Of a DNA stretch of 64,000 bases, positions 25,513-35,846 are shown one piece after another. The DNA is from Tetragonia tetragonoides (lineage: Eukaryota; Streptophyta; Magnoliopsida; Caryophyllales; Aizoaceae). The translations under genes were made by a program, and so were the position numbers. Under the pieces are notes generated by a model. That model saw only the letters and a program-made list of their open reading frames with translations, searched no databases and was not told the origin of the DNA. Positions within the stretch are counted from its first letter, which is position 1. Each line of letters starts with the position of its first letter. Location: NCBI GenBank assembly GCA_038025085.1, contig CM076152.1:39154501-39218500 (forward strand), in the 5' to 3' direction.

Positions 25513-26549
25513 GGGGTTGCTATACGTAAATCGCAAATTACTAAACGTAAATCCCCACTTTCCACAATACCCCTAAATAATTTTCAGCCCTTTCTCTCTC
25601 TTCCTTCCTTTTCTCTCAACCAATTTTCACTCCCTCTCTGTCATTCATCTATTCTCCCCTAACATCACCACTCACGAAACAAATTTCTTCAACCCAGACT
25701 GCAGATCTGTGGTGGTTCTCAATGGTCTCAGTTACCTGCAAACATGTAGTATATGTATAGTTATACATGTCATCCAATGAGGCGGCGCCACCTCTACACT
25801 CTCAAATCCCACAACTTCGGCTCAGCCATGGTGGCCGGAAAATGCCAGTAATAGGCTTAGGCACGGCCGTGGACCCACCAGTGTCACCGGAAACCACCAA
25901 ATCAGCCGTGCTAACAGCCATTGAAGTGGGCTACCGACACTTTGACACGGCCCATAAGTATAAGTCTGAAGAGCCCATTGGTGAGGCCCTACAAGAGGCT
26001 CTAAATCTGGGCCTGATCCAGTCCAGAGAAGAAATCTTCATCACTTCAAAGCTATGGTGTGGTGATGCTCATCCTCACCTTGTTGTTCCTGGTCTCAAAA
26101 AGACCCTTAGGTAACACAAAAATGGGTTCTTTTTTGTTATTCTTGAGGTATTATTTTTGTGGGTTTTGTCGAAGATGAAGGCGGAGCAACCAACCAAGAG
26201 CTCGACACCTCTTCGGAAGCCTCGCGCAGCCTCCCACCCAGCCGAGCCCAGCCTCCGCCACCCACAAACCCTAACTCAACTATTAAAAAAATCAACTTTA
26301 GTAGAAATTGAAAATTAAATGGTCATTATTACTTGAACATCTCATTGTTCTGGGTGATAATTGTTTTTCCGATGATTCATCCTTCATGCTGATATGATTT
26401 TTCAACTTTGCAATGAACAAAGCAAAAGAGGTTAGAGAGGAAAAGGAGTAGGGAGGAGAAATTGTATTTCTAAGTAAAAGGGTGTTTTGGGAAATACCGT
26501 GACAAATTGATTTGCGTTTAGTAATTTTAGATTTACGTTAAGCAGTTCC
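25513..26549. mobile_element. Mutator-like transposon carrying a gene exon (Pack-MULE), 1037 bp
   Basis: The ends are long inverted repeats: GGGGGTTGCTATACGTAAAT at the left, and a right end whose reverse complement starts GGAACTGCTTAACGTAAAT. Both continue through ATTACTAAACG.AAATC, and weaker similarity reaches about 70 bases. The flanks are 9-mers ATTATTTTA (25504-25512) and GTTATTTTA (26550-26558), 8 of 9 identical, the Mutator duplication length. No transposase is present. The interior is much more GC-rich than its surroundings. It contains an aldo-keto reductase first exon and a second GC-rich stretch at 26175-26275 that may be another captured piece. It is therefore non-autonomous and needs a MULE transposase elsewhere. 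Confidence 0.8.
25767..26110 (+). pseudogene. Captured first exon of an AKR4-type aldo-keto reductase
   Basis: The open frame from the ATG gives 114 full codons, then AG/GTAAC, a normal donor. It matches the N terminus of NADPH-dependent plant reductases of the chalcone/D-galacturonate reductase type: MPVIGLGTA, then GYRHFDTAHKYKSEEPIGEAL with the catalytic Asp and Tyr, and EIFITSKLW with the catalytic Lys. The family's His and remaining two thirds of the barrel (exons 2 onward) are not found downstream. The whole exon lies inside MULE inverted repeats. The frame is free of stops, so capture was recent or the frame is under constraint. Without the rest of the barrel it cannot be an active reductase. 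A chimeric transcript is possible. Confidence 0.8.
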
Positions 26550-26699
26550 GTTATTTTATAACAATTGACGGAGTGTTATTGTCGGGTACTAAAACACTAC
26601 AGACATACTGCTAACTAATATTGAAAGGCTCAATCCTTTTATATTTCGATAAATGAGTGTAAATCACTAGGCAATAACATTGCCATATTCAAATATTTT

Positions 26700-26790
26700 T
26701 CATATGGTATTTCAAGTGACCCCCGTCTCACCTAAAATTACAAAAATATCGTCTTATATAAATTTTTGTGATGATGTTTTTAATCAGGAA
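26700..26790 (+). repeat. Dispersed repeat family R, copy 2 (partial)
   Basis: Contains AAGTGACCCCCGTCTCACC, AAAATTACAAAAATATCGTC and TTATATAAATTTTTGTGATG, matching the right half of the copy at 15918 and the right half of the split copy at 40352. Confidence 0.45.
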
Positions 26791-26947
26791 ATTAGTAGAT
26801 TTATTTATTAAATGATTTTTTAAGTAGCACAACCATAATTCTTTGCCACCTTTGATCTAATGTCTTGAATTTGCTTTGACAATTAAGGAAGTGACCCAAA
26901 TTGGTCATTGGCAATTTGGCATCTATGTTGCATTTTGCAATTTCTTC

Positions 26948-27032
26948 TAGGCGACTAGTAGGAGTAAGACTGTGTACATTTGGACCTCATCACACCCCAA
27001 GCGGGATACTTATTGGGTTGTTGTTGTTGCAT
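26948..27032 (+). repeat. SINE 3' end with TTG-repeat tail
   Basis: AGTAGGAGTAAGACTGTGTACA, then CACCCCAAGCGGGATACTTAT, GGGTTGTTGTTGTTG. This order is the 3' portion of the plant TS/Au-type SINEs, which end in TTG repeats. The tRNA-like head is missing. Confidence 0.55.
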
Positions 27033-27239
27033 TTTGCAATTTCAAAGTTACAATATCATAAACCAAGTTACTCACTACCAAAATTCACAAATTTTGTGGG
27101 TGTGTCACAGTTATCTCACAGCCTTACCCACAAAGTTCAAACCGTAGAAATGTGACAAAAATGGCATAATTTCCTCTCTTAGGTGCCTGTGAGCTGTAGC
27201 GTCAGAGTACTGTTTTAGCATCCACTACTGTGAAACAAT

Positions 27240-28966
27240 TAACAGAGCGCCAATTTCACTTCCCCTCCCACTACACTCCAAGGCAAGCTTTTTTTTTTTT
27301 TTCCACTCAGTCTGTCACACTCCCTCTCTTTAAAAGGGTAAGATCAAAGATAAACCTTGACCATTTTTGAATCATACCAAAAACCAAAGGGTTTTGTAGG
27401 TTTTACTCTCTCTCTTTCTTCCTTTTGCCTTTGTTTTTTCCTACATTTTATGTCGTTAATTAAATCTTCTACTATCTTTTTATTATTGTTACTTAGTTTT
27501 GTTAGATACATTTTGATGATCTTTTGACAAAAAATACATAAACTTGCAGGAAATTTGGTGGTCTTTGCTCAATCTTCATTATTGTGATCATCAGCTAGCT
27601 ATTTCATAAGAAAGGTAAAAACTTGGAAAACCCTCTTCATTTTTCTCTCTGTTTTTGTTGGCTTTTTATCTGCTCTGTTTCACCTATGATTTGCCCACAA
27701 TGTTGGTACTTTTCTCTTAAAATGTCCAAGCTCATGCATGGGTTCTTTGTTTCCCCTCATATATTTTTGTTACTAAAAAAAGTAAGTGGGTTTTGTGTTT
27801 CACCTAAGAAAAAAAGGGTTTTGTTTGACAAACATGAATTTTGCTCTTGAAATTCCCTTTCTATGATTTATGTATGTTTTGTTTGCACTTGCTTTGTTCT
27901 TGTCTTTTTTTTTTCCTTTCATTTGTAATCTGACCTTCTTTGCAGTTGTTTGGATGTGGGTTTCTTCTGTTTTGTTATGCTGCTAGTGAAACCTTTCAAA
28001 TATAGAAATTTCGATTTATCTTGCTTAGGTTGGGCTTTTTCTTTTCTTTTTGTTGTTTTCCCCTTATTTTAACGAAATACTGTTTTTTTAATAATGACTT
28101 TTGGAAACTGGGCCTCTCGGATCTGTTATTATGTCCATTGGGACCAGATCCAAACCCGGCCAATTAGCATTTGGAAATACTGTATGTTAGTATGCTATTG
28201 AGTTCAGGTCTATGGTGGATGGTTAAAGTCTGAACATAAGAAAAAAAAACAGTTTATTGATTATTTTTTGGTGGTGGTAAACTGGTAATGGTAGTGGGGT
28301 AGGGGTTGGAGGGGAGGGAAGGGGGGTTGATTATGCTCTACTAGACACCATTTGCCCCCATTCTTGTATTATGTTTGTAAATGTTAGATAAATTAAATAC
28401 TGCTAGTGTTTGTAATCATATTAACACGTGACAAGCATCTACATGTGTATCACTATAAGAAGTATCAGTGTATGTCATATTTGTGGGAGATAATGTGCTA
28501 GAGTCTAATGACGATCCGAATCCTTATAGTGTTCGAGCCAAGGCCAGAGATGGGTTAATGCTTGGATGTTATTATGGTCACTGTCTGTGATTTATTTCAC
28601 TTCCATGACCTGAAAATAATTTTACTTCCTGCCACAAATGGAGGTCACATAACATTTAGTCTACCTTTTTGATGTGTATGGCTTGTACTTGACAAGATGA
28701 TGTGGGGCTTTCCTCTACCAATTAGTGACATAGTTTGGACATTAAATCAACACCCAATAACTAGGCAATTCAAAATCATGGCACAATTAGATATAGTGGT
28801 CGAGGCCATTTATGCTGCGTGTACTTAACTGCATGTTTTATGTAGGTTCACTGTGATAGATGAATGATATATGATAAACATGTGATGCATAAAGATATGA
28901 CTCTTAAAAGTTATTAGCTAACTGATCCTGATCTGCAGGTGTTACTACTTACTGGGCTGAAGAATT
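27240..28966 (+). other. 5' leader and leader introns of the AGO4-like gene (inferred)
   Basis: CT-rich leader sequence with a possible acceptor CTTGCAG near 27550, a donor AAG/GTAAAA near 27613, and the acceptor GATCTGCAG at 28931-28939, 27 bases before the ATG. In AGO4 relatives a proline-rich N-terminal segment would be encoded here; I could not find it. An in-frame TGA lies nine bases before the ATG. Confidence 0.4.
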
Positions 28967-31900
28967 ATGGATCCTCCTGGAAGGGTTCCTATGGCAAGGC
29001 CTGGATATGGAAAAAAAGGACAGCAAATCCGTCTATGTAGCAACCACTTTAAAGTTAACATGTCTAATACTGATGGCCACTTCTTCCAGTATTCTGTATG
29101 TCTTGTTATCTTTATTACTAATCATTATTACAATATAAGTTGTAAAGAATGCAACACTAACAAATTTTCCCTTTTTTTCCGCTCTCGAAAAATTAAGGTT
29201 GCCCTCTACTATGAAGATGGAAAACCTGTTGAAATGAAGGGCATTGGAAGGAAAGTAATGGATAAAATCCATGAGACATACGACTCTGAGTTGGATCATA
29301 AGGAGTTTGCTTATGATGGTGAGAAAACCTTGTTCACAGTGGGTGCCCTCCCAAGAAATAAGCTGGAATTCACTGTTGTCCTCGATAAGGTTTCAGCTGA
29401 TAGGTAACTAGTTGTGCTTCATTCAAGTAATGCAACTACTTGTCACCATTCCTTATGTGATTAAATGCTGACTTTTATAATGTGGAACATTCGTTATTGC
29501 AGGACTGATGGTAAAAGGAGCCCGGATGGAAATGGAAGTCCTACTGAAAATGATAGGAAACGGAGAAAGCGAGTATCTCAGACTAAGAGTTTTAGAGTTG
29601 AGATCAGCTTTGCGACCAAAATCCCCATGAGGGTGATCAGTGATGCTCTTCGTGGTAAAGAATCTGAGGAATTCCTCGAAGCCATCAGGGTACTTGACGT
29701 AGTACTGAGACAACATGCTGCAAAACAGTAAGCTTACATAGCCTCTTCACTGTTTCTTCCCCATCCCCACCCCCAACTAGGGATGTTGTAATTAATATGT
29801 ATGTGTGACATTGGTCTCAACTTTCTGTATAGGGGTTGCCTTCTTGTGAGACAATCGTTCTTTCATGATGACAAAAGGAATTGCACTGATCTTGGAGGGG
29901 GTGTCCTTCGTTGCAGAGGCTTCCATTCAAGTTTTCGCGCTACTCAAAATGGATTGTCTTTAAACATGGGTGACTCTCCTTTTTTCCTTCACGGTTAAAG
30001 ATCTGTGTTTTTTCAGTTGCACGACATTCTTAGTGCTTGTGCCTTCTTTGTCATGTGGACAGATGGGACTCTTACTACAATCGTTCAGCCTGGGCCTCTG
30101 CTTGATTTTCTTATAGCAAATCAGAATGTGAAAGATTATCATTCGCTTGATTGGGCAAAGGTACAAAGAACTTTTGTCACAGGCCAATGACTCGAGATAA
30201 CTTTTTCATTTAAGATATTCAGATAGCTCATCTTGTCGTATTGCTTCCTGTGTAGGCTAAACGGACACTGAAGAATTTAAGGATAAGAGCTGCACCCTCT
30301 AATACTGAATGGAAAATCTGTGGGCTGAGTGATGATATTTGCGGAAGGCAGAGGTGAGAATAGATATACTACTGCTAGAGTAGTCTTTGATGTACCAATC
30401 TTCTCTATTTAATACCCATCCCTGTATTAATGTGAAATTTGTTTGTGTTATGTCAACCATAAGGTTCTTGTTGAGGAGGAGGGGTGAAGGCGATGGAGAT
30501 GAGTCTAAGGAGATTGATATGACAGTTTATGACTATTTTCGTGACCATCGCAACATAAAGCTTAGCTACTCAGGAGACTTGCCTTGCATTAATGTTGGAA
30601 AACCAAAGAGGCCAACATACATACCCATCGAGGTGATACACTTGTAACTTCTGTTTATTTTTTTTTTCTTTCTTTGCTTTGTTTTTGTACTTGAATTCTG
30701 ACTGCAACTTAACCTTTTTTGTCTATTCTTGTGTAGCTATGTCACCTGCTTCCTTTACAAAGATACACAAAAGCACTAACTGTTCATCAGAGATCTTCAT
30801 TTGTGGAAAAATCAAGGCAGAAACCACAAGATAAGATGAGGATTCTCACTGAAGTATGCCCTTGCAACATTAGGCTTCAACTATAATCATTCATAGTTGA
30901 AAATTTTCTCATTCTCTCATCTCTTGGAACATTTTGTTTAATTTGAATTCTTTGCTTCGTTAGACTATGAGGAGCAATGACTATGCTGCTGAACCAATTA
31001 TGCGCACCTGTGGAATTTCAATTCATAATGATTTTACTCAAATTGAAGGGCGTGTTTTAGCAGCTCCCAAGGTATTGTGTTCTCACTAGCTCCCCCTCCC
31101 CTACCAAGAAAGAGGTTGACTACTTATCCTTGTGGATTCTTACAGTTAAAGTTTGGAGATGGTGAAGAATTTCCTAGGAATGGTCGCTGGAACATCAGTC
31201 GGAAGGTAAAAACACATCTGTCAATTCCTCAATTCATGCTTACCTCTGCCTTCTGCATATATCATCACTAGCTGACCCACAGATTAATGTGGTTATTACA
31301 TTTGCTACATAGACACTAGCTGAGCCCGCCAGAGTTGGGGATTGGGTAGTGGTGAACTTCTCTGCACGATGTGACATACGCAAGCTTTGCAGTGATCTGG
31401 AATGAGTTGGAAAAATGAAGGGAATAGTAAGTTATTTAGATGACATCTGCGTCTCTATTCACATTATCTTTACGACTATAGTAGTGGCATTATCAGCTAA
31501 CGCTGTTTCCCTCTTTTGCTCTTATCTTTTCAAGTCTTTCGGATCCCCAGAGCTTACTGTTGAGGAGAACAATCAGGATAGACGAGCACCACCTCCTGTT
31601 CGAGTTGATAGAATGGTTGAACAATTGAAGTCAAGGATGAAAGGGCCTCCACGCTTCTTTCTTTGCATCCTAGCTGATAGGAAGAATTCTGAAGTCTATG
31701 GTCAGACTATTTTGTTGCTCCTACATCTTGCATGCTGTTTTTACAATTTCACGTCAAATATTGAATGAATAAACATAATCCTTACAGGTCCATGGAAAAA
31801 GAAGGCCCTTTCTGACATTGGAGTTTATACTCAATGCCTCGCTCCTATGAGAGTAAATGAGATGTATCTTACAAATCTACTACTGAAGATAAATGCAAAA

Positions 31901-34372
31901 GTAAGAGGAAAGAAAATAACTTTCAACAATATACTTTCAGCTGCATTATCTCAACTAATAGTTTATGCCTCCTTGCAGCTTGTGGATTAAATTTCTTGCT
32001 TGCTGTAGAGCGTAACATTCCAGTGTTTCCGAACAAGCCCACATTAATTTTTGGAATGGATGTCTCTCATGGCTCCCCTGGCCAGTCTGGAGTGCCGTCT
32101 ATTGCTGCTGTAACATTCTCTATCTAGCTTGCTCTTTCAAACATTTGCTCTTTAATCTGCGGTATCATGTGTTTTCAATTTTGAAACTTTACAGGTTGTG
32201 AGTTCTCGATGTTGGCCATCAATATACCGCTACAGGGCGTCTGTTAGGTCTCAGTCATCAAAGGTTGAAATGATAGACTCCCTCTTTAAGCCCTTACCTG
32301 GAAACAAAGATGGAGGCATGATCAGGTGATTTTTCTCCCCTTTCGTCCCTTTGTGAATAACACATCCTTTAATCATATTCTAGAAAAGAAATTTACTTGT
32401 GAGTTGGGTTGTACACTGTTAATGGCTGCTTTATATTGTTGCTAACGATTAATGTGGTAACATAGATAATACCTATTGATACCTGCTTTCCTTATATGGA
32501 GCTTCTGGAGGACTTCTATTGCAGTTCGGGCAACCGAAAACCTGAGCAGATTATTATATTCAGGTATGACTCATTTTATCTCTTCAGATGTTTTCTTTGC
32601 CTTCTTTAAACTGAAAAATCTGATATCCAGAAGTTTTCTGAAAATGCCATTTCTGGTTCACTAATCGATAGTCTGATCTCTAATGTGTCATCATGTGAAA
32701 CTATAATGGTACAAGCTGTTTTGTTATAATTTTCTCTTTATTTTTTGTTGGATGAAAGTGGAGCTATTTGAGGAGTTTCAAAACATGAATAAACCACAAG
32801 GTTGGTAAATGAATGCACCTAAATGAAACCAGAAGTGAAGCTCACTGATTAAATTATTCTCCCCTGCTGTTTCTGTCTGCTAGCTAGTACGATTTAGAAA
32901 CTTACGTTGTTTGAAATTTATCTTTATCTGACGGATAGTGCACGTCTCATTGTCTTGTTTGGATACTAATTATGTAATATTTATGCATGATTAGGGATGG
33001 AGTGAGCGAATCACAATTCAAACAGGTCTTGAATATAGAGTTTGAGCAGATCCTTCAGGTTATCATCCAACAAAGGCACAAACAGAAAGGTCATGTATAT
33101 TTTGATTTTGTTTTCCTGAATATTAAGGTTAACAAGATTCTTGATCGTGAACTACAGGCATGCAAACTACTTGATGAAAGCTGGTCTCCCAAGTTCACTA
33201 TAATCATCGCACAAAAAAATCACCATACTAAATTCTTCCAGGCTGGAAGCCCTGAAAATGTCCCTCCTGGTTAGCAAATCTCATACACTTGTTGAGAAGG
33301 GTTAAGATTACAAGATCAAGATACCTGCATAATGTCTTACTGGTTTAAAAATATTGATCGCTTTTATTTGCAGGAACTGTCGTCGACAACAAAGTTTGCC
33401 ACCCTTTGTACTACGATTTCTATATGTGTGCACAAGCGGGAATGATAGTAAGTCAAAATTATTTGAAAAATCTATGTCTTGAACTTTGAGTTTCTCATTG
33501 GCTTTGCTACATTATGTCACAAGGAAAGGTTGATTACACAACTTTCCCGTTTTGTAGTCTCATTTTCCCATTTCTTCTGATGTGGAACAACTCACATTTG
33601 CGCATCCTTAACACCTTAACTTTACAATGTCAGACACATAGGCACTTCGAATGGACATGGATATTCGGATATGAATTGCAATTTTCAGATTAATAATTGG
33701 AAACCCAGGAAAAAATGACGTAAAAAAACATGTTGATTGTTGACTATCAATAAATCTTAGTTTTAGTCTTTTAGATATAAAAACTAGCAAGTTTCAGCCA
33801 TCTATATTCCATATTTTTGATTTCTGTTCACATCACACTTTCTTTTGGGTTAAATTTTGCAGGGGACTACCAGGCCAACTCACTATCATGTGCTTCTTGA
33901 TGAGATTGGCTTTTCACCTGATGAGCTTCAAGAATTGGTTCATTCTCTGTCTTATGTGTAAGATGCTGTTTGATATCTCATGTTTCTTTTGTTAAAAAAA
34001 TTCTATAAAGAAAGAACAAGCATACTGCAAGTCTGCAACGACTAACCAAGAACATATAATCAATAATTTGCAGGTATCAGAGGAGCACAACAGCTATATC
34101 TATAGGTAAGTCTTATTTCTATTCTCTACTTAAATATAAGCTTGTTTTTAAAATGCAAACTTGCCGTTATTTGCCTTGACTGTAATTTTCTTGCAGTTGC
34201 TCCAGTTCGATATGCTCACCTAGCAGCCTCACAAGTTTCACAGTTCCTGAAGTACGAGGATCTCTCAGAGACTTCATCAGGTCATGGAAGCATGACTTCG
34301 GTTGGAAACCCTCCCGTGCCTGATCTCCCCAAGCTGAAAGACAGAGTGAGCAGCTCCATGTTCTTTTGCTGA
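28967..34372 (+). pseudogene. AGO4: AGO4-clade ARGONAUTE, apparently disabled (22 coding exons)
   Basis: AGO4-clade proteins bind 24-nt siRNAs and guide RNA-directed DNA methylation. Coding exons start at 28967, 29198, 29503, 29833, 30063, 30256, 30464, 30737, 30964, 31146, 31313, 31535, 31788, 31979, 32195, 32498, 32995, 33158, 33374, 33863, 34074 and 34197. The last ends at the TGA of SSSMFFC at 34372. About 873 residues would result if it were whole (AGO4 is just over 900); the proline-rich N terminus is absent. The PIWI catalytic D, D and H are visible in FGMDVSHGSPGQ, FRDGVSESQF and RPTHYHVL. Lesions: TGA at 31403-31405 in exon 11 after SDLE; a one-base deletion near 31980-31984, where relatives read KLGGLN; and AT in place of the AG acceptor at 32496-32497. 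AGO4 subtype fits better than AGO6 from the long QV..YEDLSETSSGHGS tail. Confidence 0.87.
29096..29197 (+). other. 102-base intron 1 of the AGO4-like gene, in frame and stop-free
   Basis: Bounded by TCT/GTATGT and TTAAG/GTTGCC. The length is a multiple of three and has no stop, so retention would add 34 residues (starting CLVIF in the retained frame) between QYS and VALYYEDG. Family comparison supports splicing. Confidence 0.6.
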
Positions 34373-35846
34373 TAAATCTGAGTTTGATCGAGAAAGGGAA
34401 CCAAAGACAATAGCTCGTTAATTATAGTGTCTTTAAGATTAACATACTGATGTTATGCAATTGGGCATAAGATTGTTTCACACTCCACATGTTACGATTG
34501 CTCACCTCTTTTGACCATTTTTGCTGGTTATTGCCATTCCATGGATCGACTGTCCTGATTTCTCCATGCATGTGTGTTGGACATGAAGAGCACATTTGAA
34601 TCTTTTGCTGCTTGGTCAAAAATGATCAGTGTTTCAAAAAGTGGTTGATCTTATTCTTACCTAGATTTGGAAAGTTAATACCCTTCTAAAGATTGAATCT
34701 TTGATATGGATTTCTTGGTATGATGAATTTGCTCATAATCATACCCCTGTTAGAGGATTGCTACTAAAAAATCTGTGCCCTATTCTCAATTATTGTGTGA
34801 TGAACTTAGAAGATTGGTTCTCAATTAACCTCATTTCGCAGTACCATTATAAACATTTGTATTGGCCTACCCTTTTTTCTTGGAGTTCGAACATTTCAAA
34901 GAAAAGGAAGGACGTCATATTCAGATACTCATGTAACATTTCAAAAATCAAAGACCAAGTCTTCGAGTTTGAGCACACATTTTCTGAAAATAATCTAAGG
35001 GGCAGCAAAGGTGAAACTTTCCAGTACTAAAGTTGTCTTATGATAAGAGTTGTCCTCATTAGCAATTGTGAATGATCAATTTGTGGAAACAATGATTTGC
35101 TCACAGATATACCAGACATTTATCATAGTTTCGAGAGCCTCCATGTGGTTCACTCGTCCATAAAGAGAAACGACTATAAAAAAATTTGGTGTACAAGCTT
35201 TGCTATGTTCTATGTGCATGGAGAAAATGAGTGAATAGATGTATATAAAAGAAACCAGAAATGAAGCTCACACACAAAGTACTGCTTATTGCTGTTATCT
35301 ACATCCACTAAAGATTTTCCATATACACTCCTTCACTTCGTTGCCCACCAAAATTACTCCGAAGTTAACTAGCAGTGTAACACTATTCAGACACTAGGAG
35401 TACACGCAACCTCGGAGAACACAAAGTTCATTTCAAGCACACCAACAACAGCCAACATGCAAACGTAACCAGTTAGATACTAGAGCGTCTCTATTTAGCA
35501 ATAGAGGGGGAAAAAAAAAGAGGAACAAGGTAATGAACTCTGAAGATTCTTTCCCACTTTGGAACTCTCGTACAATTGAGTTTGGGACTTAAAAATGTAC
35601 ATACACAGAATACTCACATGAGGGGGAAAGAAAAAAGAAAAAGAAGCTAAGAAAATCTGCAACAGTTGCAGATTTGGAGAAACGACAGATTTATGGGGAA
35701 AGGGTGGGGGAGAAGAGTTACAAAGGAAACCTTCCGATGTCCATGATGTAGACGGTCAGGGAATAACAGTTAGCTTGTACCACATTAAAAGTCATGCGTT
35801 CTTCCACAGCTTTGCTTGGCACCCAACAGCTGCTCAATGAACATCT
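34373..35846. other. Convergent 3' flanks of AGO4-like and bZIP genes
   Basis: No coding sequence supported. The two genes converge here. The right half, rich in poly-A-like signals on the minus strand, probably contains the bZIP 3' UTR. Confidence 0.35.

Larger units (their letters stand above)
26559..27240. other. Spacer between MULE and the AGO4-like gene, with repeat and SINE pieces
   Basis: No gene. It holds copy 2 of the dispersed repeat R and a SINE 3' end, listed separately. Confidence 0.4.
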
